64,000 bases of DNA, taken from assembly GCF_000150955.2 (NCBI RefSeq), contig NC_011673.1, positions 387,394-451,393 on the forward strand. The letters are read 5' to 3'. Origin of the DNA: Phaeodactylum tricornutum CCAP 1055/1 (Eukaryota; Bacillariophyta; Bacillariophyceae; Surirellales; Neidiaceae). Positions within the stretch are counted from its first letter, which is position 1, and every line of letters starts with the position of its first letter. Both the position numbers and the translations under genes were made by a program. This document shows positions 1-10,630 of this stretch, one piece after another. The notes below the pieces were generated by a model that was not told the DNA's origin, did no database searches, and saw only the letters and a list, made by a program, of their open reading frames with translations.

Positions 1-214
1 TCACCGCTGGGGCGCCTGGCTGAGCGGCGTTGGGATTTGGGACGGTCCCCCCGGGACGACGGAGGGTGTTGCACATATCCTTGATGAACTTGTCCGTCAA
101 GAACACGAAGTCCTCGACGGAAGTAATAGATTCGGTAATGGCGTCGCGATGAGACGCGTCGACAATACCAATCGCCTGAAGGGCGTTACGGACTTGAGCG
201 AGAGCTGCGGCCAT
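1..214 (-). CDS. N-terminal part of a possible retroelement gag-like ORF (runs off left edge)
   Basis: An ATG at 214 opens a frame of 71 codons that is still open at base 1. It begins MAAALAQVRNALQAIGIVDA and continues with an acidic, helical-looking stretch and a Pro/Asn/Ala-rich tail. This style (a short helical N-terminus, then a line like ITSVEDFVFLTDKFIKDMC and a basic RRPGG) resembles the gag start of diatom Copia-type (CoDi) LTR elements as I remember them. That is recollection, not a search. No LTR could be placed with confidence to its right. It could equally be an ordinary host gene. The start is chosen because it is the first ATG and the frame downstream is clean. Confidence 0.35.
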   Translation of the reverse strand, partial: MAAALAQVRNALQAIGIVDASHRDAITESITSVEDFVFLTDKFIKDMCNTLRRPGGTVPNPNAAQPGAPAV

Positions 215-1549
215 GGTGAACTTTTAACTTTCTTCCTGAGGACGGGAAGGAACTTCGAAAAGAGTTTCGAGTTGAGCATGTGTTAGCGAGGTCGGCTTGG
301 CATAACGGGAACAACAATAGTTTCCTTTGATCACTGGTTACGAATTTTGCAAATATTTGGTTCGCATCCGCTTAAATAGTGATAGCCGGCCTGATTGCCG
401 GGTCAATAACTAAAATACCCATTGTGGTATATATCTACACATTTGATAGCAAGAGTGGAGGAGCAGCGAATACCACTTGGTACGAGGTCCGATATTAGCA
501 ATTGGTAAGTGGATGTTCGAAAACAGATCCTACTTAACATCCAAGCTTAGGATGCCGCTCGGGCTAGAGCGTTGAGTAAAGCTTCGGTAGAAGAAGCTCC
601 ATGGAAGCGTCCAACCATGGGAGGTGCCTTGTTTCAAGCCGCTATTGCAGACAAGAAACCCAGTATCCGATCGACACGACTACCACGTGGACCATTACGA
701 GATACCGTCAGTATGTTCTAGGCCTCTGCAGGCGTCGGCGACTCGACAACAACATGAAGAGCCAGGTATTATGCTTGCCTCCCCAGGCACATTCGGCCTC
801 GGCGCTTCCGTCAAAACACTCACAAACACTCAGACAGTCACAACAACTTATACCTTTGATCCCACAGGGATACAGAACGACTTTGGGTCTGATAAACTAG
901 AAAACTGCAACGATAACCGACTAGAATCGCACTAGAATAGCACAAGATCACTAGTGTAGTTACGAAACAGAGCAAAACACAAATTATACCATTATCTGCC
1001 TGAGCAGACCAGTCTTAGTCTAACGTACATATGACAGACGCTTGACGTGGGGTTTTTCTACAAAACCATCCGTGTCGGGATTTGTGGCCAAACACACAAG
1101 ATTAGTTTTGACAGGCTCGCCTTGGGTGCCACGACCCAAGTAGTGCGCGCCATCGCGCGAACCGGTACTCAAAACTGTCATTCCAGTTGACAAGAAGAAT
1201 ATCAAGGAATTGTACATCGAGAAGGTTCTCTTGATTTAAGCAATTCTGCCTCCAAATTGCTGTTAGCATGTACTGCTATGGTCAGTTGTACCCGGGCCTA
1301 ACCCGAAATTTGTAGTCTACGATTTCTCATATTATGCTTGGGATTAGGTTAACTCAGAAAAGACTTTGCGCAATTCGGGAGTCTGTTCAAGCATAAGCAG
1401 GTTCCAAACAATGCAGAAAAGATGCAGCAATACATTGAGAAACAACACCAGACCTATTTGATGGGGCTGAAGGATAACTACAAGAACAGCTCTGATTGCA
1501 AGTGCTACGAAAGGAGATTGCCTTTTAAATATATTTAATGTTGATTTAT
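215..1549. other. Intergenic, no supported gene
   Basis: No convincing gene here. Overlapping open frames at 591-935 (+) lack an ATG at a sensible place and have no recognisable domain. A 65-codon frame at 1020-1217 (-) is short and unremarkable. If the left-edge ORF is a retroelement, its LTR should lie here, but I could not define TG..CA ends with matching flanks. Confidence 0.5.
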
Positions 1550-2224
1550 TTATTTCTCAGCCTGTCGAAAGCATTCCCCCGAATTATCCGTCTCCTTTTT
1601 CAGTAACTCACCGGTCAATGTGACCGCTGGTGGGAAGGGGCCAGAGGGTAGGACGACCGCCAAGTACCCGTCCAGAAGCGGGTCTTCGGCGATAGATCGC
1701 GGTAGTCTAGCCTTCGGCTCTCCGAGGCTAGGATTCACTTCCAATACTGTTCCCCAAACATTCGACAGCAAAGGAACACAATGTTGTTGACCACCCTTTA
1801 GAAAAGATATTGTTGCAATAACGTCATTTGGATGCACACTTCCTTCCATTTGCTTGCCTTTGAGCATTTTGGCCTGTTGTTTGCGTTTGGTGGCGGCACT
1901 TTCCTGAGCCGCAGGCGACTCTTGGATCAGAAGTTGAAGGGATTGCGTGTTGGGAGGCAGATGGTTTCCCGCCGTCACCACTACTAGTCCATTAGCATGC
2001 TTGTGTACTACCTGTGAAATAATATCCGTGCAGCTATAGGCGTCGTTGGCATCCTTGGGTTTGCTGTCGCTTCGTTCCACAGTGTACGATTCCGCAAAGT
2101 ATCGGTGGGGAGTTCCGGGTCGTCCCGTGGATAGGATAGGGACGAAACGAACTTGAGCGTATGCTTGCTTATAGGCATCATCGCGGTCTTCGTGTGAACG
2201 CTTCCGACCGTTCTGCTTTCCCAT
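1550..2224 (-). CDS. ABITRAM/FAM206 (Simiate)-like protein
   Basis: A 224-residue protein. A frame with the same stop extends upstream to 2287, but the ATG at 2224 (MGKQNGRKRSHEDRDDAYKQ) gives a better start with a basic, nuclear-type N-terminus. The second half follows the FAM206/ABITRAM family: a hydrophobic NGLVVVTAGNHLPP segment, a basic linker rich in Lys (TKRKQQAKMLKGKQ), then VPLLSNVWGTVLEVNP and DGYLAVVLPSGP near the C-terminus. The family has a lipoyl-like beta fold. The mammalian member is a small protein linked to actin and transcription in neurons, and its role in algae is unknown. It is transcribed away from the Sua5 gene across about 340 bp. Confidence 0.7.
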   Translation of the reverse strand: MGKQNGRKRSHEDRDDAYKQAYAQVRFVPILSTGRPGTPHRYFAESYTVERSDSKPKDANDAYSCTDIISQVVHKHANGLVVVTAGNHLPPNTQSLQLLIQESPAAQESAATKRKQQAKMLKGKQMEGSVHPNDVIATISFLKGGQQHCVPLLSNVWGTVLEVNPSLGEPKARLPRSIAEDPLLDGYLAVVLPSGPFPPAVTLTGELLKKETDNSGECFRQAEK

Positions 2225-2565
2225 GGTGCTGCTACCATGCGTACATTCGAGCAAAATAGGAAAAAAGGACGTAAATTTGAGATACATTTTTCAGTAGATG
2301 TTTTCACACATTTGATTGGTCGACATGAAGAGATAATCAATATATACAGTTATTTCGCTTCGAACTTGCTACTTCACAACCAAATGAGATGAATACCGGA
2401 TTCCTTTCTGTCTGTTTTTTGAGTAGCGAAAAAAGGATTTTACAATGCATTCCCGTTTCATATCCAATCATGTAACCAGAGCCAAGTAATCCTTATTCCC
2501 TCCCTCATTATGAGGTGTGCGATGTTCTTCGCGTGACATGCTGGTGTGAACGTCTTTTGTCCGTA
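2225..2565. promoter_or_regulatory. Shared divergent promoter region (ABITRAM-like / Sua5)
   Basis: About 340 bp separates two head-to-head start codons, so both promoters must lie here or overlap the 5' ends. No specific motif is claimed. Confidence 0.45.
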
Positions 2566-3933
2566 ATGCTTCATCGATCGTTCACATGTAGATCAGTGGG
2601 GGGCAGCACAGGAATTGTTGCCAAGAGCATGCCATATAGAGGAGTTCTCTCTTTCCTTGCGCTCCGACGTGTCTCGACAGTGGCGGGGCTGATGCTACTG
2701 GCGATTGTTTCTTCGACATCACGTAGTTTTTCACTTCAATCCCTCCTCCCCACTTACTTGACGAGACGCAAATTCTTCCGCTCAAAACTTTGCCATTCTA
2801 TGTCTGCTATTCACGGAAATGGCAAATCTTTTGCCACAAATGTCAGAGCCAAGCGCGTCACTCTTCAGGACTTGGATGCCTGCGGGGGCCGGTTACGCCG
2901 AGGGGATCTGGTTTCCTTCCCGACGGAAACGGTCTACGGCTTGGGGTGTCACGCGTTGGACGAATTGGCCTGCCGGAAAGTATTCGCCGCTAAAGAACGC
3001 CCCCTAACGGATCCATTGATTGTGCACGTCAACGAGGAAGCCAAAGCGCAAGAGCTTTGGCAAGCTACTGCTGATTCGCTGGAAGGGCGGATACTCGCAT
3101 GTTTAATACACGAGTTTTGGCCGGGTCCATTGACCCTCGTCGCCAAGGCCACAAGTTCCGTTCCGTCCGTGCTCATGGCAGGGACCGGGTTTGTTGCTTG
3201 TCGAAGTCCATCACATCCAACGGCGAGAGCTTTAATTGCGAGCGCCGGCGTTCCCATTGCGGCACCGAGTGCGAACAAGTTTGGACACGTTTCGCCAACG
3301 TGCGCAGATCATGTTTTTGACGATTTGCGCTACGAAGACGTATGGATTGTGGAAGAAGATGAACCGCTGCAAGTAGGCGTGGAAAGTTCCGTCGCCAAAC
3401 TAGAAATGCAAGATAAGGCCAGGGGCGTTTTGACCGTCCTGCGGCAGGGAGCAATCTCGGTTTTGGATTTACAGCGGTGTTTACGCAAGGCCAATATTGA
3501 CAGTGTTCAAGTACGCGCCAATACTAGCCGCTCCACGTCAGACGAGGAGGCAAATGTGGCGCCTGGGCAGACCGTTCGTCATTATTCCCCAAATATCCCT
3601 AGTTTTCTGGTATCCAAGTACTGCGTCGAAAGTTATATGAATGATGGCAATCAAAGCAAGCTTGCTGATACTGTAATTGTGGACTACGGAGAGACGATGC
3701 TGTCGTGGAAAGAATATTGTGCAGCTTATCGTGATTTGAGTTCAGTGGCGGATTCAACGAAAGCCGCCCAGGCTGTATTTGATACACTTCGATGGGCCGA
3801 GCAGGTAGAAGGAGCTTCCCGTGTGCTATTTCCCGATCTAGAGGTCGATGACGAAAGCGATGCTCTTATTTTAGCAGTCAAAGACAAGCTGACTAGAGCA
3901 GCCAGTGGAGTGGTACTGGAATCCTTGTCCTAG
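2566..3933 (+). CDS. SUA5: Sua5/YrdC threonylcarbamoyl-AMP synthase, probably organelle-targeted
   Basis: It makes threonylcarbamoyl-AMP from Thr, bicarbonate and ATP, the first step of t6A37 tRNA modification. From 2566 the protein has 455 residues. The YrdC domain carries the nucleotide/Thr-binding motifs FPTETVYGLG, KERPLTDPL, a SANKFGHVSPT block and VESSVAK. The C-terminal Sua5 extension starts with APGQTVRHYSP (family form PGMxYxHYxP), so this is the long Sua5 type rather than short TsaC/YrdC. ATGs at 2566 and 2629 both precede a basic, then hydrophobic leader (TVAGLMLLAIVSS) followed by SRSFSLQ, which suggests plastid or mitochondrial import. A further ATG at the start of MSAIHGNGKS would give a cytosolic form. 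Alternative starts could supply more than one compartment (inference). Confidence 0.9.
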   Translation: MLHRSFTCRSVGGSTGIVAKSMPYRGVLSFLALRRVSTVAGLMLLAIVSSTSRSFSLQSLLPTYLTRRKFFRSKLCHSMSAIHGNGKSFATNVRAKRVTLQDLDACGGRLRRGDLVSFPTETVYGLGCHALDELACRKVFAAKERPLTDPLIVHVNEEAKAQELWQATADSLEGRILACLIHEFWPGPLTLVAKATSSVPSVLMAGTGFVACRSPSHPTARALIASAGVPIAAPSANKFGHVSPTCADHVFDDLRYEDVWIVEEDEPLQVGVESSVAKLEMQDKARGVLTVLRQGAISVLDLQRCLRKANIDSVQVRANTSRSTSDEEANVAPGQTVRHYSPNIPSFLVSKYCVESYMNDGNQSKLADTVIVDYGETMLSWKEYCAAYRDLSSVADSTKAAQAVFDTLRWAEQVEGASRVLFPDLEVDDESDALILAVKDKLTRAASGVVLESLS

Positions 3934-4852
3934 ACTTCAATGGCAAACGCATTGCATGGTGTCTATAGTGATTGAACAAAGTGTACTTATGCCTGGCGAA
4001 TTCGAAGACACGCGTAATGTAGCTTTTTGCTTGTAGCCACCTGTAATGGTTCGCGATACCTCTAGGAGAGCCATCGCTGTAAATAATAATCATGCGGTAC
4101 AGTGTAAGAATTCTACCATTCATCCCATTGTTGTCTGTTACTCATCGTAGTTCTTCCATTAACAGTAAAAGTAATCTGTGTCCGTCCTTTGTATTGGGTA
4201 GGAGGATTGGCTTCGCTGCCCGAAATAGTCAAAATTCCTAGGGGGGAGCAGAAGGAGCCAACATCGCAAGGACCTGTCGATAGCGGTTTGTATCGCTGAC
4301 TGTGAGAGAGCGATGACTGCGTATGACGAAAAATATATATATAATGTAAACATTTGCAACGTGGCCAAGTGTCAAAACAACAACAAAAATACGATCGCAA
4401 ATGCCGGAAGTGGAAACGATTGTTCTGGAATCGTCGTGACCTATTATATAAATGGCCAGTAGGACATTTCTGTTAGGAGACGGTCGGATAGAGAGTTGAA
4501 TTGTAAGTATAAATGGCATATCCGGGACTTTACTTCTGAGTATTCACTGTTGCATGAAGATTCGGTGGCATTGACTGGCGAGAGACATCGAAAATCAACA
4601 CGAACCAATCGCCGTCGAGGAGTTGCGAACGACGAGTTTCGATTGGGTTTGCTGCCTGCACTTGCGATCGGTGACACGCGAAAACCAAAAGACCGAGTTC
4701 GCACCACATCCGCACCGGCTAGTTTAGATTCGGAGTGTTTCGTTGTTAGCTCACAATCAGTAGGCCAACAGATCGTCACACGTTGTTCACAGTCGCGCGA
4801 AACGGTTCTAAGATTGCCTTCATACAGGGATTTCGAATATTCGCTCACACAA
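3934..4852. other. Intergenic; 5' region of first FYVE-RING gene
   Basis: 3934-4460 shows no supported gene. From 4463 to 4852 the frame of the downstream FYVE-RING gene is open without an ATG, so this may be 5' UTR, or coding sequence joined to an upstream exon I could not identify. Confidence 0.4.
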
Positions 4853-6073
4853 ATGAAGACTTCGTCGCGTGTTCACATCCGAAATCGTGTGGTCGTCGAA
4901 CCCGAACTTCATCTCCATACCGTCGACATCACCGAAGCCATGAGATTACGTGGGGATTCGGGGACCTCACGTCGAGCAACAACGCCAATGACTTCGGACT
5001 TTGATCTTGCCGTAATGCCGCGCGAGAAAATTTTTTCTCGATCTCTTCATTCATGGTCTGCACATCATTCTCTGACGACGAACAACTGGATTGCTACCAT
5101 AGCTCCCGCGTCGAGCCCTTCCGAACCGGGCAGTAGCAACAAGGCCCGCTACGTACAGATTCCTTTTCCTTCGGAGCGGGAAGCTCGTAGGTTTTGCAAG
5201 GCGTACTCTCCCCCCAGACTCAGTACCGCTGTTCTCTGTCAGCTTTGTCAGCTTACGCCGCAAGCCGCTCGTCACTGCCGAAATTGCGGGGTCACCGTCT
5301 GTGACAGCTGTTCCACGCGTTGGGGCATTCGGATGGTTCCCAAGACCTACAACCCACAGTTGCTAACTACTACTGTCCGGGTGTGCAAGTCCTGCGATTG
5401 GCTGTCCAACGCGTTCTGCATGGCGTTACTTCAAGGTCGTTACGAAGATGTCTTAACAATCGTCGAAACGGGCAACGTTAATCTCCGTACCTGCTTTGCG
5501 GACATTCATCAGGAAGCCATGTTTCCTGTCCACTGTGCCATTCTTGGGGGGTCGCTCGCCACGCTGCAGTGGTTGGTGGAGATGCAAGGATGTCCCTTGT
5601 CAGTCAAGAAGGATCCCAAAACGAACCGGGCCTTGTCGTTGCAAACATCCGCTTCCCGCACCTTGCTCGATCTTGCGATGAAAGGACGTCCCAAAATTGA
5701 CATCCTAGTGTACCTCATACAAAACGGATTGAGCATTAGTGATGTACATGATCCATCGCTGGCCCCCAAAACCCTCGAAGTCGTTCTAAAAGCGGGCTTT
5801 CCCATTCACTCTATCGATACGCTCATGCCCGATATGCCTGTCATAACCGACGAATCGGACAAAAAATTCGATGTCAGCCGCAACAAATCTTTGGTGTACG
5901 AGGAATCCGTTGCGACACTTGAAGACGCTTGCGTCTTGTGCTGCGAACGCTCTACGGATTGTGTGCTTATCCCTTGTGGACATCAGATTTGTTGTACCGA
6001 TTGCGGTCACCAACTCACTTCTTGTCCGGTGTGCAAGATAAATTGCAGCGTACTGCGAGTCTATCGTCAGTAG
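4853..6073 (+). CDS. FYVE-like zinc finger, ankyrin-like and RING protein (paralogue 1)
   Basis: The first ATG in frame gives 406 residues; the frame is open another 130 codons upstream without ATG, so the N-terminus may be longer. A variant FYVE-type finger lies at about residues 127-186: two CxxC pairs around AARHCRNCGVTVCDSC, ending in VRVCKSCDWL. The canonical R(R/K)HHCR is reduced to ARHCR, so PI3P binding is uncertain. The middle part, about 190-330, has helical ankyrin-like repeats (FPVHCAILGGSLATLQWLVE). The C-terminus is a C3HC4 RING: CVLCC, PCGHQICC, CPVC, ending LRVYRQ as in IAP-type RINGs. Predicted role: membrane-associated E3 ubiquitin ligase. Two close paralogues follow on the opposite strand. 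Confidence 0.8.
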   Translation: MKTSSRVHIRNRVVVEPELHLHTVDITEAMRLRGDSGTSRRATTPMTSDFDLAVMPREKIFSRSLHSWSAHHSLTTNNWIATIAPASSPSEPGSSNKARYVQIPFPSEREARRFCKAYSPPRLSTAVLCQLCQLTPQAARHCRNCGVTVCDSCSTRWGIRMVPKTYNPQLLTTTVRVCKSCDWLSNAFCMALLQGRYEDVLTIVETGNVNLRTCFADIHQEAMFPVHCAILGGSLATLQWLVEMQGCPLSVKKDPKTNRALSLQTSASRTLLDLAMKGRPKIDILVYLIQNGLSISDVHDPSLAPKTLEVVLKAGFPIHSIDTLMPDMPVITDESDKKFDVSRNKSLVYEESVATLEDACVLCCERSTDCVLIPCGHQICCTDCGHQLTSCPVCKINCSVLRVYRQ

Positions 6074-6391
6074 TGGACGTAGGAGCCATCAGCAACGCAG
6101 CGCACTGGAAACCGTTTCTGAGTCTAGATTTGCAGTCCGTACTCATTTTTAAATCACACTGACAATTGAGCATTTTTTAATTCGGAGGCACAGCCAATTT
6201 TGACTACTTACTACTAGACCAAAAGACAAGCTCATACACTACCATAAAAATCTACATAAAAGCCTTACGTGTGACAAAACTATACGCAACAGATCCTTCT
6301 GAACTAAGTGTTTTTGCTGATGGGGTCGTTTCGGTATGGCATGGCCAACAACACGAAGTGCAAGCGTACCTTCGGTCTTAATTTCTTCTTT

Positions 6392-9300
6392 TCATACTTT
6401 AAATACTCGCATGAAGGAGGTCGGCATGGCGCAAACTGGACAACGGGACAAGTGCTCGCTGCAGTCCAGACAACAGACTTGATGACCGCAAGGGGTAGCC
6501 ACGCAACTTCAGAGCGAAGAGTAACAATTAAAGGTGAGCAACGAAGTCTCGCTAGGTAGAGACGAACATATTCAGGCGAGAGTGAAGGACGTACTCGATA
6601 TTGGCGTCAAAGCAAATGATACCTGTGGACAAACAAGTTGGATAAATGAGAATCTTCTGAGGCTAAGACGGGTTTCAGTAAGTACACCTACATTCATTTT
6701 CATCCTGCCGACCATCGTACGAAAAAGAACCTCTACCGGGTCGGCTAATTGCTCCGAAATTGCGAGCTTCTTCACTTAGAGTACGCCCACCTGGCAAATC
6801 TCTCTCGCTACCCTGTTCGCGGTCAGGAATAGGCACTGGTACAACGTTTTGATACTCTGAAGAAAGCGGGCTCGTCGTGTCCCCCAAATCCGCCTCGGCG
6901 CTGTCATTGACTGTGGCGTCGTGATACAATGCTTCCGACACATCCATTTCGATGGCCTCGGTTGATGTTGTGGCGTTTGGTATGGCCCTTAGAGCAAGCT
7001 GAAGGTTTTGGACAAGCGTTTCGCGGGTTAGGGACTTCTCCTCTGCCAAAGAGAGGCCCTTCTCTACAACCAGATATCGAACGATTGGTATCAAGTTGTT
7101 TTCCATTGCGATTCCCAGCAACGACCGGCCCTTTGATGTCACAATTGCCGTATAGTTACAGATTCCATCCTTCGTCCTTCCATTGACTCGAACGGATTTT
7201 ATGGGGCAGCAATTCTCGTCGACTAACCATCGCAAGATCGAAAGTGACTCACCGAGAACGCATGCGTGAACAGGGTAGAACAACTCTCCTTTGACCTAGA
7301 AGAAATGAAAATGAGTGGTGGCACTGCAATGCAGCCGGATTCCGTAGGCTGACTACGTACGTTTCCAAAAGGGCACACGATGTTGATGTTCCCAGTAGCG
7401 TAAAGAGCAACTGCCTTGTCCTGGTCACCCTCCAAAAGAGCAAGACGAAAGCTGTTGCAAAGCCAATCACAGGCCTTGCATATGTTTACTGTCGCTGTTT
7501 TCTTTATGTTGTAAGTCTCCGGTACCATCTTTGCCGGCCAAGTCACGGTACAGTCTTTGCAGACGCAAACACCACAATTTCGGCAGTGACAGGCTCGACG
7601 GAAGACAGCAAACTTGGACTGGCAGGTATTGCACAGTGGGTGGTTGGCGAACGGCTCCATCCGCGGAGGCGTCCAAGCTTGGGCCAAACATTTTGCCTGG
7701 CGTTCGGACGGCAAACTAAAAGCCCGCAAAGATTTAGACGCCTCCATGACATCGTTACTATCCAGAGCCTTTTGATTCGTCTGCAGAGTTGCGATCCACT
7801 TTTAAAAGAACAACGAACTACGTATTAGCAACCCGAGACGAAGCTACGATAGAGCATCCAACACGAGCGCTGGAGAACGCACCATTTTTGTGGGCTGGCT
7901 GAAGATAACGGAAGCGGGAAGAAGTGTCCGGGAAACGATGTACCTCGCAGCTTCCCCATCAGCAAGACGCCTTCGACTGACAAACGGAGGTTTTGCATCA
8001 CCGAACAAGGCCTCAAAGGCCTTGTTAGTACCGCGAGCTATGCTGCTGGAAAGCTTTTCGACAATTAAAAAAACTTCAGTGAGTTCGGTGGTAGAGTAAG
8101 GGGATATTCTGATGCTATGCGCCATATGACATTACCACTTGTAGTTGTGAGGACGTCCTCTGGACTATCTGATTCCCTGTACTGCCGGCACTTCTGCCAC
8201 TGGCGTTCGAAGCTTCTCTTTGTACCGTTTCGCTCCCCAAAGGAAGCTGCTCAGGAGAATCTCGAAGCCAATCAGGACGTGAGTTGTCTTCTTCCCCAAC
8301 AGAAGAATTTCTGGTACTGGGTTCAGCAGTTTGTCTAGGAGGTGGGAGAGGCAACGGGAACGCGGACCCATTCCCCGTCTGTGCCGATGTATCATCTCTA
8401 AAGGAAGTATCTGTGCCTTCCATAGACAGTGAGCGTGTGAAAGGTGCTACCGTTGGAATGGAATCGACGGTTTCAGCGTTCAAAATAGTTGGAACCAGAA
8501 GAGCTGCGCGAACATTACCAAAACTAATAGGCTCTTCACCGTCAGAACCGCCATCTACAGTCTCAACTACAAAATCTACTTGCCGCAATTCATTTGGCTC
8601 GTCGCTTCTTGCTGTATTACGGTCAAGATGTGACTCATTAGCCAGCGTGAAGGCAAAATTGTGGTCCGTTCCCACGAGCTCAGCTTCCGTTTCGTTCTCT
8701 GAAACCTCGGACGGATGTATCTCTTCCTGAATCCCAAGAACTTCCGCTTCTTGGTCGGCGATAGGCTCTATTCCACTGTTGCTGTACTCGGAGAAGTCAA
8801 CAGCTGCTGGTTTAACGTCAATCAAAGGCAAGGACGTATCCAGAACGAGAACCTGGGCTTCTTCCGTGTGCTTCCATGAAGGGATATCTTCTTCCGAAGC
8901 GAGGGGGGCACTGTCAATCACAGTTGCCTCGGTAGCTTCATTGTCGACCGTTCTCAATGCTGAAAAGACTGCACTGACTGTGAATTCATCCGCTTCTGTA
9001 CTTTCCACGTTTTCGTTGTCCATTGCATTGCTGACTGTCCTGGTGAAGTCCTGTCCAACCAGTTCCGCTCTAACGGCATCTTGGACAATTTCATTCGGAT
9101 GCACGTCATACTCCGATATAGCGACGACTGTCGCTTCTTGTCCATGCTTCTTGATGTTCTGTGCCACCAGTGGATCGCTCCTTTCTCCGGCGTAAGCTGC
9201 CCTCTTCATGGCAAGAATTTCTCTGTCTTCGACGGTCATTTCGTCCCAGGGATCATCGGACATTCTAGCCGAGCCGAGTACAACTGCTTCCTCAGTGAGA

Positions 9301-9731
9301 GTGTTCAGCGAGGCTTCAGCATAGGTTGATTCCACTCTGATATTTTCCGACTGCTCTCGTTTTCCTTGTTCAAGTTGTGCTGTTGTCGATATTCCATCAG
9401 CATCTTCAATCCGCGCAACATTCGGATAAAGAGAGGCACCAAATAATGGTAGACTTCCTGAAAAGCAAAAAGAACTAGATCGGTCGAAATTTAGTGACGC
9501 TCTAAAAATTTCTTCCACACTTTCGCCGCGCTCCATACTGTCGATGCTGTTTATCCCCGGACAAGCAGTGCAATCTCCGTTCGCGGGCTGGTCTAAAGTA
9601 CTCGCCTGGGTTTCATCGTTGTTGTCAATAGTATCCGAGACGGACGTCTCAACAAACGCACTCTGAATATCATCCAATGTGGGTGGTCTCAGCGAGCAGG
9701 ACAGATGCTCAACCCCATCGACGGATGGCAT
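6392..9731 (-). CDS. Acidic N-terminus + FYVE-like + ankyrin-like + RING protein (paralogue 2), six exons with a 28-nt microexon
   Basis: Hand-built exons: 9731-8136, 8053-7883, 7798-7361, 7295-6692, 6622-6595, 6506-6392. They total 2952 nt in one frame, 983 residues. Residues 1-530 are acidic and Ser/Thr-rich with no recognised domain. Exons 2-4 align with paralogue 3 across the FYVE-like finger (RRACHCRNCGVCVCKDC) and ankyrin-like part (FYPVHACVLGESL). The RING is split. Exon 4 ends in the first Cys codon, the 28-nt exon 5 supplies IICFDANI, and exon 6 continues CVATPCGHQVCCLDC and ends MRVFKV. All junctions are GT..AG. The reconstructed RING matches paralogue 3 almost residue for residue, which is the main support for the microexon. 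An upstream non-coding or coding exon before 9731 is possible. The first intron acceptor (8054) is the least certain junction. Confidence 0.75.
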
Positions 9732-10132
9732 GTTTCCGTCACGGGAACTTTTAGACTCTGGTGTCCTGTCGGCTGCCTTTCGACGAAATCCGAAGTAAGT
9801 CCAGGAGTGGAGAACGGAGGCAGTCTGCAGGGGCTCGTCGCTTCTTTTTTTAACCTTTCCGTCTCGTTAAAACGTATCATGGTCTATACGGGCAGAGCCG
9901 AGAGTATACTCGCTATTCCTTGCCAATTCTCATTCGCGCGCCCAGTTTCACTTTCATGGAGTTTCTTGGTTCGTGGTTCGGATGCACATATTTCTTCTGG
10001 CTGTTTCGAGGATAATTTGTCCTTACGTCAAAACCGTGACCAGCAGTCCCGCCAAACAATACACCGTAATTTCAGTTCTCCTTCCTCAAAATGTTACGTT
10101 GCAATAAGAAAAACGAAATAATTAACTGAAAA
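9732..10132. other. Intergenic 5' region of paralogue 2
   Basis: No supported gene. An ATG at 9880 opens a short frame that is not in phase with the 9731 start; it could be a leader exon but nothing decides this. Confidence 0.35.
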
Positions 10133-10466
10133 GAAAATCCACTATTTTGGATGTTCAGGGGTCCTTGCTTGGGAAAAACTAACGGATGTTAAATATCTTT
10201 ATTTCATGCGGTCATCGTCACGCTTTTCGTAAAAGATGCTAAATAGTAAATATGTTTGACAACTATTGTGTTGGCGCTTGCGATCTAAGCAGAAAGATTA
10301 GTTCGAAGAGAGAATTGAGTTTTTCTACTGGCAACTGCTATAAACAATCACAATGATTACTCAATAGGTATTTCCGGCGAAAATTAAATACTTACTGTTA
10401 AAAACAATTGCCTTTTTCCCAAATAGTGTAATTTTCAGCTCTGCTCATCCCGAATAGTGGATTTTC
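10133..10466. mobile_element. MITE (non-autonomous DNA transposon), copy A
   Basis: A 334-bp AT-rich unit with imperfect terminal inverted repeats of about 50 bp. The left end starts GAAAATCCACTATTTTGGAT and the right end, read in reverse complement, starts GAAAATCCACTATTCGGGAT. Inside each end is a second conserved block around ACTATTTGGGAAAAA (clear on the right, reduced on the left). There is no coding capacity. The right terminal repeat matches the ends of a second copy at 59043-59404 nearly base for base over about 50 bp. Both flanks are AT-rich and I could not settle the target duplication. The superfamily is not assigned. Confidence 0.75.
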
Positions 10467-10630
10467 TTAAATAATTATTTATTTTCGACCAGTCGTACTG
10501 TTTTTTCTTTCGCCCTCAAGGGTATTCTGCTTCTGATCCTTCTGCGGGCGGCAAAACTTACTATATAATCGTTCCATAGGGCGGATGTGTTTGTAAGTAA
10601 AGTAGTCCACCATGGTGCATCGGATCTCAA

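Noticed and set aside
591-935. Two overlapping plus-strand frames of about 100 codons
   Set aside because: No suitable ATG for the longer one, no domain, and frames overlap each other; chance ORFs are likelier.
1020-1217. 65-codon minus-strand frame
   Set aside because: Short, no recognisable features, no neighbouring exon.
8284-9195. Long plus-strand frames opposite the acidic exon of paralogue 2
   Set aside because: Mirror of a Ser/Glu-rich coding strand; the minus strand has the splice-consistent domains.
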